Below, piece by piece: positions 1 to 7,395 of a stretch of 33,881 nt of DNA. The stretch is taken from assembly GCA_023443125.1 (NCBI GenBank), contig JAEZVO010000031.1:1-33881 (forward strand). The letters are read 5' to 3'. Each line of letters begins with the position of its first letter. Within the stretch, counting starts at the first letter, position 1. The notes beneath the pieces are model-generated. The model did not search any database, had not been told where the DNA came from, and saw nothing but the letters and a program-made list of their open reading frames with translations. Source of the DNA: Actinomycetes bacterium. Its GTDB lineage: Bacteria > Actinomycetota > Actinomycetes > Propionibacteriales > Propionibacteriaceae. The position numbers were made by a program, and so were the translations under genes.

Positions 1-155
1 ACCACACCGCGGATAATTCCTCGCAACCTGCACCGAACATGCTCCCAGAACATGTCCAAACAGGCATCACCCCTAGCCGCCACGAATGAAACCAGCCAAC
101 CTATACACACATTTCTGCCGCTAACCCTAACTCAACCAGTGAAAGGTAGGCCGCG

Positions 156-240
156 ATGGCAGACGACGCCACCAACGAGGAACAGCAGCAAGACCAGCCG
201 CAGCCGCAAGAGGAGGGCGGGCGTGACGACGAGCAGCTAG
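156..240 (+). pseudogene. 5' part of a small acidic ORF cut by the IS element
   Basis: An ATG at 156 lies 6 to 9 bases after a good ribosome-binding sequence (GAAAGGTAGG, around 140-149). It opens a Gln/Glu/Asp-rich reading frame that begins MADDATNEEQQQDQ. The frame runs into the insertion sequence at the CTAG at 237-240. If the IS and one CTAG copy are removed in silico, the frame continues through 1181-1219 and stops at TGA 1220-1222, giving about 41 residues. The product is unknown; composition suggests a disordered acidic peptide. Its stop lies only about 50 bases before the next large gene, so it may have been the first cistron of that transcript. It could also be a chance frame, but the ribosome-binding site argues for a gene. 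Confidence 0.45.
237..240. repeat. CTAG target-site duplication, left copy
   Basis: CTAG at 237-240 directly precedes the left terminal inverted repeat and matches the CTAG at 1178-1181 on the other side of the IS. A four-base CTAG duplication is compatible with IS5-family elements that choose CTAG/TNA targets. Because CTAG is itself a palindrome, the exact boundary is ambiguous by a few bases. Confidence 0.7.
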
Positions 241-257
241 GGCGTGTTGCTAAAGGA
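241..257 (+). repeat. IS left-end terminal inverted repeat
   Basis: The sequence GGCGTGTTGCTAAAGGA pairs with the other end at 1161-1177 with 16 of 17 positions matching. It lies immediately inside the CTAG at 237-240 and is the transposase-downstream end of the element. Confidence 0.85.
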
Positions 258-774
258 TGGTAGTCAGCCAGTGCAGTGTCGCTGCGAGACTGAGCCCGGC
301 GTGATAGTTCCGGGCGTACTTGTCCGAGCGCATCGCGATTCCTCGCCACTGTTTGAGCCGGTTGAAGCACCGCTCCACGACATTGCGTCCCCGGTAGCGC
401 TGGCGCTGGTCTTCACCGAAGTCGATCGGTCTTCCTGGGCGGCGGCGCCGGTGCGCGATCTGATCCGCTCGCTCCGGGATCGTGGCCGCGATGCCATGCC
501 GGCGCAGCCAGGCCCGGTTCGCCTTCGAGGGGTAGCACTTGTCCGCAATCAGGTACTCAGGCCGTGTCCGGGGCCGCCCACGGGCGTCGGCAACGCTGAT
601 CTGCTCCAGCGTGGTGGTCAACATCGAGGTGTCCGCGACCTGCCCGCCGGTCACCACGAATGCCAGCACCTTGCCCTTGCCGTCACAGACCAGATGAGAC
701 TTCGTCGTCAGACCGCCGCGGGAGCGTCCGATGGGATGATCAGCCGGCTCCGTCCCGGATTTCTTGTCGTTCAT
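250..774 (-). CDS. IS5-family transposase, C-terminal DDE ORF (orfB)
   Basis: This 174-residue frame carries the catalytic core. It has the block IGRSRGGLTTKSHLVCDGKG, the second aspartate in YLIADKCYPS, and the final glutamate in RNVVERCFNRLKQWRGI. The chain ends in the usual LAATLHWL segment close to the left inverted repeat. It has its own in-frame ATG at 774, but in this family the C-terminal half normally works as part of a fusion made by frameshifting from orfA. Both halves look undamaged apart from the frame change, so the element may still be active. Confidence 0.85.
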   Translation of the reverse strand: MNDKKSGTEPADHPIGRSRGGLTTKSHLVCDGKGKVLAFVVTGGQVADTSMLTTTLEQISVADARGRPRTRPEYLIADKCYPSKANRAWLRRHGIAATIPERADQIAHRRRRPGRPIDFGEDQRQRYRGRNVVERCFNRLKQWRGIAMRSDKYARNYHAGLSLAATLHWLTTIL

Positions 775-1147
775 CAGGGCCCCCTGCGGGGCGGGGCAGG
801 GTCGCCCCGTGCTGGTGGACGCGCACGATCGTGGAATCGATCGAGGCCACCCAGTCCAGCGCGCCAGCCTGCTGTGCCATGGACAGGGTCTTCTCCAGCA
901 CCCGCTCCCACACGCCCTGGGCGGCCCACCGGTTGAAGTTCTTGTAGATCGTGTTCCAGTTCCCGAACCGCTCGGGCAGATCCCGCCACGGAGCTTCGGT
1001 GCGGAAGCGCCACGCGGTGGCCTCGACCACGATGCGCCGCTCCACAGGCGGACGCCCGGTGGTCTTGGTTTCGGGGAACAGTGGGCTGATCACGGCCAAG
1101 ACCTCGTCCGAGATGACATCACGCGACATGTCCTCAGAGTCGCGCAT
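740..1147 (-). CDS. IS5-family transposase, N-terminal ORF (orfA)
   Basis: This 135-residue frame starts at the ATG at 1147-1145. It carries the N-terminal transposase segment (EAPWRDLPERFGNWNTIYKNFNRW) and the first catalytic aspartate in the block ASIDSTIVRVHQHG. It overlaps orfB by 35 bases, and orfB is in the +1 frame relative to orfA. Family comparison from memory suggests the join falls near the A-rich stretch CAAGAAATCC (around 759-768): orfA runs to about GGPDERQE and orfB continues with SGTEPADH. A programmed frameshift making one DDE protein is likely for this IS subgroup, but a disabling single-base indel cannot be excluded. Confidence 0.85.
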   Translation of the reverse strand: MRDSEDMSRDVISDEVLAVISPLFPETKTTGRPPVERRIVVEATAWRFRTEAPWRDLPERFGNWNTIYKNFNRWAAQGVWERVLEKTLSMAQQAGALDWVASIDSTIVRVHQHGATLPRPAGGPDERQEIRDGAG

Positions 1148-1160
1148 TCACGTCCCCGAT

Positions 1161-1177
1161 TCCTTTAGCTACACGCC
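1161..1177 (-). repeat. IS right-end terminal inverted repeat
   Basis: TCCTTTAGCTACACGCC on the plus strand is the inverted copy of the left end. It is followed by CTAG at 1178-1181. It lies upstream of the transposase start at 1147 and should contain the element's own promoter. Confidence 0.85.
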
Positions 1178-1181
1178 CTAG
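1178..1181. repeat. CTAG target-site duplication, right copy
   Basis: This is the second CTAG, directly after the right inverted repeat, and it matches 237-240. Removing the IS together with one copy restores a continuous small reading frame across the junction. Confidence 0.7.
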
Positions 1182-1222
1182 TGCTCGTCGCGCGCCGCTC
1201 ACGAAACGCGCAGCCCCACTGA
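1181..1222 (+). pseudogene. 3' part of the small acidic ORF beyond the IS
   Basis: This stretch continues the frame opened at 156 once the IS is removed: the residues after the junction read VLVARRSRNAQPH, then TGA at 1220-1222. The stop is 54 bases before the likely start of the large downstream gene. The basic tail contrasts with the acidic N-terminal part. No function is assigned. Confidence 0.35.
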
Positions 1223-1275
1223 CTGAAGTGAGTGGTGCCCTTTGGCTCGTTTTCCTTGAGGGCGACAATAGATGT

Positions 1276-4200
1276 ATGGCCAATGACATGACGACTGCAG
1301 CAATTGAGCTTCGACTTGGGCTGTTGGGGTACTCCAAGCCTCGCAAGGGACGACGTGAACAAGAAGCGGCTCTGGTCAGCCCCATTCTTGAGCGCCAGCG
1401 CGAGCTGAACCGTCGGCTGAGTTTCGCGATGCCGCCGGTTGACGACCGCATTCAGACATTCCTCGACTCCTACTTCGAGGGTACCGACTGGGATGAGAAG
1501 CTTCCCAGCCGATCCTTCGTGCTCGATCAGCCGGGGCTGGCGCGCGAACTCACCCTCCCGCGCCGTAGCGACGAGTTCCACTCCGAGCAGCTGAGCAGCT
1601 ATCGCCTTGCCAACGGGGTACTGCACAACCCCGCGAATGACCGTCGCACCACCAAGGGCGTCTTCCACATCGCCGAAGGTGGCCTCCCCATCCAAGACGA
1701 CAAGATTGCGGTACCGCGCGATGTGGCCGCGCGTATCTTTGCCGCGGCGCTGCAGCCGCCCAAGGACGCGATGCTGTTGCCGTACACGGCGGAAGAAGAA
1801 GAGCCCGCCTACTGCTGGGCTTCGCTTCTGCTTCGCCCAGTAGTGGTGCCTGCGGTGCCCGGATTCACCCCGCGCCGCACCATGGAGGTCCGATTCTTCG
1901 CGCCCGGCACGCTCATGGCCAACCTCGATTTCGTCGAGGGCATCTTCGGTAACGCCGGCGACCCGCTGCTGCCCGACAACGACGCCGCGCTCGACCCGGA
2001 AACCTGGACCGGCCACACCGGTGCCGTTATCTTGGCCCCCCACCTCACGCACCTCACCAAGAAGGAACTCGGCCTGCCCCACGTCGACGACGCCACCGAG
2101 CGGCAACGTCGAGACGGCCAGTGCTGGAGCGACCCAGACGAGTGTTACAACGGCGGCACAGCGTTCAAGCTGTGCGTGCGCGACGAGCGGGGCGTCATCT
2201 GCACCGTCATCGCCGACAACTACTTTGGCTACTGCAAGAAGGAGGTCAAGGCGCAGATCAGCTACGCCAGCAACCTCCTGGGAATCGTCGAAGAGGAGCA
2301 CTCAGGCGGCGCGCGCACCTACCCCCGATACAACCTCGGTCAGACATTCACCACCGACGAGAACCCCAACCAGACCTTCGAGCAAGCGGTCGAGCGCGAT
2401 CCAGACCGCTGGGACGTGCAGCCCGAGGGGTACGCCATCGCGACGGACATCGAGCGGCTCTTGTTGCTTCCGCCGAACACCGAGCTGTCACTGCGCGATT
2501 CCACCGTGACGTGGCATAACGCGCAGGGGGAACACTCCATTCCGCTCAAGGGTGATCACACCTACATCACGCCCGACGGGTACCAGATCGAGCCGCTGCA
2601 CCTAGAAGTGGACGGCAGCCAGTGGACGCTCGTCGGCACCGTCGCGGTAGCCACCGAGGCGCACAAACCCGCCACGGTCTCCGGCGGTGGGAAGTCGGAG
2701 ATCTCGAAGGACATCACCGACGCGTTCGTCGTCGGCAATGCCTACGTCGAGAACTTCGACGAGGACATGCGGCAGGTCGCCGAGATCGTCGGTCGTGACT
2801 TCTCCGACCGCTTCAACGACCCAGCCACGCACGACGTTCGCCCGCTGCTCTCCGACGAGCGCAGCGTCGGCTCCGTCATCAAGCTGCTGAGCCCGTCGGC
2901 GGACTACACCGACGAGTACAACGCCTGGCTCGACAGCATCCCGAACCACATCAAGGAACTCGTCTTCGTCGTGAAGCGGTTCTACCGGCCCGAATGGGGC
3001 GACGACTGGGCAAGCCATTTCGCGGTGCCGAGCCTGAACGGTCGCACCGGGCATGCGCTGCGCCTGGACGGCCAGAAGATCCGTGTCAATATGCTCCGCG
3101 TCGGCTACGAGGAGGGCGACTCCTGGCGGCTGTTCGGCTTGCGCCACGACTTCCACCCCGCCGCCAAAGTGCAAACCGAGGACGACATTACTGCATCCAT
3201 CGTCGCGCCCGGGGGCGAGCACGGGCTTGCCGAGGGGCTGAGCCGCAAATACGTCGAGAACGCGGAGCGCCTGCTGTTCCAGCGCCCCGACGACGCCATC
3301 CACCGTGGCTACGACAAACAGACTGAAAAGGACATCGCGGAGGGCGCCTTCTTGTCGAACTTCGCGCCGCTGACGCGCGAGGAGGTGCAGGACATCACCC
3401 AAGACGCGGTGGGCTTCTCGCAGTTCACCAAGCCGATGCGGCGTCGCCTCGAACGCTTCGCCGCTGGCCACAGCAAGGCCACGTACGTGGTGTCATCGGC
3501 GCATCCACGCATCGTGAACGGTGCTCGGACGAAGAACCCGCGCTACCTGCAGCTGCGCCCCGACATCGCGAATGCGCGCGCCACCCAGCTCGCTGAGCTG
3601 GGCGAACGCATGGCGCTTGGGCTCCGCCACGACGAGCCGCTCAGGCACAGCGTGGACGTGGTGGCCGCCGGGCGGCGCAACAACGCTGCCTCCGACGGCG
3701 TCCCGGCCTTGTGCGCCTACGCGCCGCTGCACTACATGGAGCTGCCGGAGCTCATGATGGAGTTCATCTCGTCGATGACGGGCAAATCGCCCTCCACCAC
3801 CGGCGCAGGCTCCGAAGGCGCGATGACGAAGAAGCCGTTCAACGCACTGCCCACCACCTACGACCTCAACGCGGCACTGCTGTCGTTCGTGCTCACGGGC
3901 TACGACGGCTGGTTGTCGTCGGCCGGTGTGGTCGGCCCCAACGTGCGCGTCGACCACGACATCTCGCTGCTCATCCCCGAGCTCTTCTCGCGGATGAGCC
4001 CCGAGGAACGCGACGCGAAGCACCTCATCGCTGAAGGGGCGCTCGAGCCGGTGCCCAACTTCGAGTTCGAAGGCAAAACATACGAGGCCAGCCGTCTGGG
4101 CTACCGCATCACGCAGAAGTTCACCACGAAGTACTTCGGGCGCATCTTCCTGCACCCGCACGTGGTGTTCTCCGACGACATGCTGCACCCAGAAGAACAG

Positions 4201-4626
4201 GATGAGGCGCAATACGCGTCGTCGGTGGAGACCATCGTCACCACACACCAGCGAGTGGGGCAGAGCTACTTTGACGACGGCACCGTCGAGTTCGCGGTGC
4301 CGCCGATCAAGGCGCTGCTGGGCATCATGGCCTACGGGGAGTACGAAGGGATGACGCTGGACTCACCCGAGTTCCGTGCGATGTTCACCAGGGAGTCGGT
4401 ACTTGCCTCCTCGTGGTACGCCGAGCGTCTGCAATCTGCTGCCGACAACCAGCGCGCCCTCCTCGAACGCTCCATCGCCGCGATCGAGGAGTTCATGGCT
4501 GATCCCACGAACCAGGAAGCCAGCGAACGCCTCGGCCTCGCAGAGCGCCTCGAGTGGGCGAAATCTGTGCAGCCTGACCCGGAGCGCCTCCGCGGCACGC
4601 TGGGCCGCCAGGTGCGTTTCGCCTGA
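1276..4626 (+). CDS. large conserved-looking protein of unknown function (about 1116 aa)
   Basis: I chose the ATG at 1276 because GAGGG lies about 13 bases upstream. A GTG at 1228 would give 1132 residues but has no ribosome-binding site. The protein looks soluble: there is no signal peptide and no clear membrane segment. Distinct blocks include a Cys-containing stretch followed by NYFGYCKKEVKAQISYASNL (residue 316 onward), MTGKSPSTTGAGSEG (residue 834 onward), and a C-terminal region rich in Glu/Arg that is probably helical. I have the impression of similar very large proteins in other bacteria, but cannot name a family or activity. The Gly/Ser/Thr-rich block is not a standard Walker A. The gene is complete, of ordinary codon use, lies just downstream of the IS, and ends 57 bases before the NuoB-like gene, so it may share biology with that operon. 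This is inference only. Confidence 0.85.
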   Translation: MANDMTTAAIELRLGLLGYSKPRKGRREQEAALVSPILERQRELNRRLSFAMPPVDDRIQTFLDSYFEGTDWDEKLPSRSFVLDQPGLARELTLPRRSDEFHSEQLSSYRLANGVLHNPANDRRTTKGVFHIAEGGLPIQDDKIAVPRDVAARIFAAALQPPKDAMLLPYTAEEEEPAYCWASLLLRPVVVPAVPGFTPRRTMEVRFFAPGTLMANLDFVEGIFGNAGDPLLPDNDAALDPETWTGHTGAVILAPHLTHLTKKELGLPHVDDATERQRRDGQCWSDPDECYNGGTAFKLCVRDERGVICTVIADNYFGYCKKEVKAQISYASNLLGIVEEEHSGGARTYPRYNLGQTFTTDENPNQTFEQAVERDPDRWDVQPEGYAIATDIERLLLLPPNTELSLRDSTVTWHNAQGEHSIPLKGDHTYITPDGYQIEPLHLEVDGSQWTLVGTVAVATEAHKPATVSGGGKSEISKDITDAFVVGNAYVENFDEDMRQVAEIVGRDFSDRFNDPATHDVRPLLSDERSVGSVIKLLSPSADYTDEYNAWLDSIPNHIKELVFVVKRFYRPEWGDDWASHFAVPSLNGRTGHALRLDGQKIRVNMLRVGYEEGDSWRLFGLRHDFHPAAKVQTEDDITASIVAPGGEHGLAEGLSRKYVENAERLLFQRPDDAIHRGYDKQTEKDIAEGAFLSNFAPLTREEVQDITQDAVGFSQFTKPMRRRLERFAAGHSKATYVVSSAHPRIVNGARTKNPRYLQLRPDIANARATQLAELGERMALGLRHDEPLRHSVDVVAAGRRNNAASDGVPALCAYAPLHYMELPELMMEFISSMTGKSPSTTGAGSEGAMTKKPFNALPTTYDLNAALLSFVLTGYDGWLSSAGVVGPNVRVDHDISLLIPELFSRMSPEERDAKHLIAEGALEPVPNFEFEGKTYEASRLGYRITQKFTTKYFGRIFLHPHVVFSDDMLHPEEQDEAQYASSVETIVTTHQRVGQSYFDDGTVEFAVPPIKALLGIMAYGEYEGMTLDSPEFRAMFTRESVLASSWYAERLQSAADNQRALLERSIAAIEEFMADPTNQEASERLGLAERLEWAKSVQPDPERLRGTLGRQVRFA

Positions 4627-4661
4627 CGTCGTCGCCAGGCAGGTGCGAGTGGTGAAGCCCG

Positions 4662-4677
4662 CAGTGTCAGTACACTG
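4662..4677 (+). promoter_or_regulatory. palindrome overlapping a TACACT -10 box
   Basis: CAGTGT-CAGT-ACACTG is a perfect 6-bp inverted repeat with a 4-base centre. It overlaps TACACT (4671-4676), which fits the actinobacterial TANNNT -10 consensus. The next gene's ATG is at 4684, seven bases after the -10, so a transcript could start at or next to the ATG. The palindrome is placed where a repressor could block RNA polymerase. No good -35 hexamer is visible. Confidence 0.45.
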
Positions 4678-4683
4678 TCTGCC

Positions 4684-5076
4684 ATGTTGCAGGCAGTGGA
4701 CTGGTGCTCCGACGGCTCGGTGTACGTCGTCGACCTCGCGCTCGCCTGCTGTGCCCTCGAATCACAGGCCGCACTCGCTGCCCGGCCGCGGGTGCCAGTC
4801 GACGAGCTCCCCGCCGATGCGAACGTGGTGCTCACGCTGTCAGGCACACTGACGCACGCCATGGCCCCCGCCGCGCAAGCTGCTATCGACGCGCTGCCGT
4901 CGCGGCCGACGGTGGTGGCGTTCGGTGCCTGCGCCTGCATCGGCGGGCCGTACTGGGATTCCTATGCGGTGGAGAAGGGGGCCGGTGGCCTCGTCGACGT
5001 CGACCACTTCGTCGCTGGCTGCCCGCCTCCACCCGAGGCGTTTACCGAAGTCATCGAGGAGGTGCGACGTGGCTGA
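4684..5076 (+). CDS. NuoB-like [4Fe-4S] protein (20-kDa subunit family), short
   Basis: This 130-residue protein has the cysteine pattern of the NuoB/PSST subunit: tandem Cys22-Cys23 in LALACCALES, Cys83 in FGACACIGG, and Cys113 in VAGCPPPPEAF. In complex I these ligate cluster N2, the last electron carrier before quinone. The adjacent CC pair is the complex I type rather than the CxxC of hydrogenase small subunits, although the two families are related. The protein is shorter than usual NuoB (about 160-220 residues) and has an extra Cys85. No ribosome-binding site precedes the ATG, but a TACACT box does, so it may be leaderless. It overlaps the next gene by 8 bases. No NuoD partner is encoded nearby, which leaves its role open. 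Confidence 0.8.
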   Translation: MLQAVDWCSDGSVYVVDLALACCALESQAALAARPRVPVDELPADANVVLTLSGTLTHAMAPAAQAAIDALPSRPTVVAFGACACIGGPYWDSYAVEKGAGGLVDVDHFVAGCPPPPEAFTEVIEEVRRG

Positions 5077-5575
5077 GTTCCGGGAATCGGTGCGATGCGC
5101 GATCGACGATGGGTTCACCTTCCTCCTATTCCTCACCGCCATCGATGAGCTGGGCCGCGACGGCGGGTTCCGCGTCGTGGCCATGCTGGAGCGGCCGAGC
5201 GACGGTGAGCGTCGCGAATGCTCGCACACCACGAGCCGCGACGCGCCCACCGCGCCGCGTATCGACGACCTGCTGCCTGGCGCTGGCTGGTTGCAGCGCC
5301 AGGTGCATGACATGTTTGGCATCACGTTCGACGACGCCGACAACGCCCCGCTCATCCATCACGGCGAAGGCCATCCGCTGCGCAAAGAGTTCCTCCTCCC
5401 CGAGCGCGGTGAGACATCGTGGCCGGGTGCCCTGGAACCAGGTAGCGCATCCCCGAGCCGACGCTCGCTGCTGCCGGTCGGCGTGCCCGACCCTGCCGTC
5501 GCTGAGAATCCTGCCGCGACGGCGGAAGACGTTGCGCTCAGCGCGACGGGAACGAGAGTGCGGGTTCGTCGATGA
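5069..5575 (+). CDS. NuoC-like (30-kDa subunit family) protein
   Basis: The protein has 168 residues from a GTG at 5069 that overlaps the end of the NuoB-like gene; GAGGAGGTG just upstream serves as ribosome-binding site. The family signature is present: WLQRQVHDMFGITFDDA followed by HHGEGHPLRKEFLLPERG, matching the ERE.xDxFGI and HPLRKDF blocks of NuoC and of group-4 hydrogenase HycE/EchD-type proteins. In complex I this subunit is structural and binds NuoB and NuoD at the base of the peripheral arm. A tail of about 40 residues rich in Ala and Pro follows the domain. It is translationally coupled to both neighbours, which supports a small complex of the three products. Confidence 0.8.
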   Translation: MAEFRESVRCAIDDGFTFLLFLTAIDELGRDGGFRVVAMLERPSDGERRECSHTTSRDAPTAPRIDDLLPGAGWLQRQVHDMFGITFDDADNAPLIHHGEGHPLRKEFLLPERGETSWPGALEPGSASPSRRSLLPVGVPDPAVAENPAATAEDVALSATGTRVRVRR

Positions 5576-5886
5576 CCCACGGCTCCATCCAGCTTCGAGA
5601 ATCCCTGTGTACCTCGTGCATGATCTGCGCGCGCGAGTGCCCGACGTGGTGCATCCGCCTCACCTCGCACCAAGAGCAGACGGTGCCTGCCCCCGGGGCG
5701 CGGCCACGCACCCATAACGTGCTCGACACGTTCTCGATCGACTGGTCGCTGTGCATGTTTTGCGGCGTGTGCATCGAACAGTGCCCGACGGACGCGCTGG
5801 AGTGGAGCGACAGCCGCGTCATGCCGACGAATCAGCTCGACGATCTCGTGCACGGCAAGACTGCGCTCGCCCCTGAGGACGCCTGA
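5572..5886 (+). CDS. NuoI-like ferredoxin with two [4Fe-4S] clusters
   Basis: This 104-residue protein carries two classical cluster motifs: CTSCMICARECP near the N-terminus and CMFCGVCIEQCP near residue 62. This is the layout of the NuoI/TYKY subunit and of hydrogenase polyferredoxins, which pass electrons to the NuoB cluster. The linker between the motifs (about 35 residues) is also NuoI-like. ATG 5572 overlaps the preceding TGA (ATGA). Its own stop overlaps the next start (TGATG). With the NuoB-like and NuoC-like proteins it forms a minimal electron-transfer arm; the electron donor, acceptor and any membrane anchor are not in this window. Confidence 0.85.
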   Translation: MTHGSIQLRESLCTSCMICARECPTWCIRLTSHQEQTVPAPGARPRTHNVLDTFSIDWSLCMFCGVCIEQCPTDALEWSDSRVMPTNQLDDLVHGKTALAPEDA

Positions 5887-7376
5887 TGCTCGCGAAACGG
5901 CTCCGCGATCTGCAGCTGGCTGCGGGCTCGCGCGCAGTGTGGGGCGCGTTTGCCGGCTCGCTGTGCATCCTGCTCGGTTCGCTCAGCCCCGCATACCTGC
6001 CGCAGGCGTCCCCGTTCTGGAGCGTGCTGCCGCACACCTCCCAGGGCGTCGAAGTACTGCGCTGGCTCGGTACGGTACTGGTGATGCTCGGCCTGGCGCT
6101 GATGTTCGTCGCCTGGTTCCGCCTTCGTCCAAGCGACCGCCACGCTCGGGGGCGACCCCCACTGCGCAACTGGGCTGTGCTCTCGATCGTCTGCGCCCCG
6201 CTCCTTCTCGCGCCGCCCGTGTTCTCCCACGATGTGTATTCCTACGTCGCTCATGGGTGGCTGCTCTACAACGGCCTGGATCCGTACCAAGTGGGCCCGG
6301 GCGCGCTGCCTGGGTACGTCGCCGACCAGGTGGCGTGGGTGTGGCGCGACACGCCCGCACCGTACGGGCCGTTGTCGCTGCGTATCTCGCAAGGGCTGAT
6401 GTTGCTCGGCGGCTTCGACCCACTGCGGGCCGCGCTGCTGCACCGCATTCCCGCCATCGTGGGCGTTGCGCTCATCGGTTTCGCGGTGCCACGCATCGCC
6501 GGGCTCCTCACACTCGACCGAGGCTTCGCCAGCTGGTTCGTCACGCTGAACCCGCTGCTGCTCATCGATTTCGTGGGCGGCGCACACAACGACGCGCTCA
6601 TGACGGGGTTCATGGTGCTCGGCATCTGGCTCACGCTCCGCTTCCGGGATCGTTGGTTCGCGGTGCTTGTTGGGGCGATTGCCGTCGGGGTGGGGGCCTC
6701 GATCAAACAACCAGCCATCATCGCCACGGTGGCGTTGCCATTCCTGGTGCGTCCATGGACGTCGTTCAAAGCGAAGCCCCTCATGGTGGCGCTGGGGCGT
6801 TCGCTACTCTCGCTCGGCATCGGCGTACTGACGTTTTGCGTCATCACCTTCGCAACGAGGCTGGGGTTCGGCTGGCTGCATTCCTCCGACGTGCCCGGCC
6901 AGGTGGACACGGTGGCCATCGTCGTACTGCTGGGTAGGGGAGTGGAGTACCTCTTCGCCGCGACGGGGCACGCGGCGGCAGGTGCGGTGGCCTTCGAAAT
7001 CGTCCGTCAGCTCGGATACGTGATCATCGCCGTCGGCATGGTGGTGTTCGCGGTGAAGTACCTCGGTAGCCAGCCGCTGCGCTTTGTGTCGTGGTCGCTG
7101 CTGTGGTTCGCGCTGTGGGTGCCTGCGATGCACTCCTGGTACTTCCTGTGGGGCGCGGTGCTGTTGCCGATGAGCCGCCCGCCACAACGCCTCATGCGTG
7201 TGGCGATGCTGGTCACCGCCGGGTTGCTGACGTTTAGCGCCCTGAATTTCGGTATGCGCAACGGCCCCTGGCCCGTCATGCTCGTGCTCGTCGCGGTGAT
7301 CGCGTGGGGCCTGTACACCCACGAACTGAGCCTGCCCAGGCGGGGCGAGCGGGGTCATACGGGTCACTCCGCATAG
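5886..7376 (+). CDS. mptB: MptB-type polyprenol-phosphomannose-dependent mannosyltransferase (GT-C)
   Basis: This 496-residue integral membrane protein has roughly 12 hydrophobic segments. The first external loop carries FSHDVYSYVAHG (Asp116) and GLDPYQVGP, the region holding the acidic catalytic site in GT-C enzymes of the MptA/MptB group. The block GGAHNDALM and the segment SIKQPAIIATVALPFLV further match that family. MptB enzymes add alpha-1,6-mannose to membrane glycolipids such as lipomannan precursors, using polyprenyl-phosphate-mannose outside the membrane. The start overlaps the ferredoxin stop by one base, so it is translated from the same mRNA as the NuoB/C/I-like genes, an unexpected pairing. 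The precise sugar and acceptor are unknown; the symbol reflects family membership. Confidence 0.75.
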   Translation: MLAKRLRDLQLAAGSRAVWGAFAGSLCILLGSLSPAYLPQASPFWSVLPHTSQGVEVLRWLGTVLVMLGLALMFVAWFRLRPSDRHARGRPPLRNWAVLSIVCAPLLLAPPVFSHDVYSYVAHGWLLYNGLDPYQVGPGALPGYVADQVAWVWRDTPAPYGPLSLRISQGLMLLGGFDPLRAALLHRIPAIVGVALIGFAVPRIAGLLTLDRGFASWFVTLNPLLLIDFVGGAHNDALMTGFMVLGIWLTLRFRDRWFAVLVGAIAVGVGASIKQPAIIATVALPFLVRPWTSFKAKPLMVALGRSLLSLGIGVLTFCVITFATRLGFGWLHSSDVPGQVDTVAIVVLLGRGVEYLFAATGHAAAGAVAFEIVRQLGYVIIAVGMVVFAVKYLGSQPLRFVSWSLLWFALWVPAMHSWYFLWGAVLLPMSRPPQRLMRVAMLVTAGLLTFSALNFGMRNGPWPVMLVLVAVIAWGLYTHELSLPRRGERGHTGHSA

Positions 7377-7395
7377 GCCAATCGTGCCCCGCAAC

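Larger units (their letters stand above)
241..1177 (-). mobile_element. IS5-family insertion sequence (IS427-like two-ORF type)
   Basis: This 937-bp element has terminal inverted repeats GGCGTGTTGCTAAAGGA at 241-257 and the reverse complement of GGCGTGTAGCTAAAGGA at 1161-1177, with one mismatch in 17. It is flanked by CTAG on both sides. Two overlapping minus-strand frames together encode a DDE transposase with the N-terminal DUF4096-like segment and the C-terminal DDE_Tnp_1 segment typical of the family. Size, ends and gene organisation agree with a complete element. It splits a small ORF and lies just upstream of a large plus-strand gene, so it may influence that gene's transcription. Confidence 0.9.

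Noticed and set aside
38..56. LexA-like site (two GAACATG copies, GAACATGTCC)
   Set aside because: The actinobacterial LexA box needs GAAC followed four bases later by GTTC; only half is present.
1165..4248. Antisense frames opposite the 1116-residue gene
   Set aside because: Composition is biased toward Val, Glu, Arg and His without domains, whereas the plus frame has a uniform, well-composed sequence.
4684..5076. Reading the NuoB-like protein as a [NiFe]-hydrogenase small subunit
   Set aside because: The adjacent Cys-Cys pair in LACCALE is the complex I form; hydrogenase small subunits have CxxC at that place, and no large subunit is nearby. A distant hydrogenase link is not excluded.
4704..5717. 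Long plus-strand Arg-rich frame across the NuoB/NuoC-like genes
   Set aside because: It is an off-frame shadow with very high Arg/Ala content; the three overlapping small genes carry the conserved cysteines and motifs.
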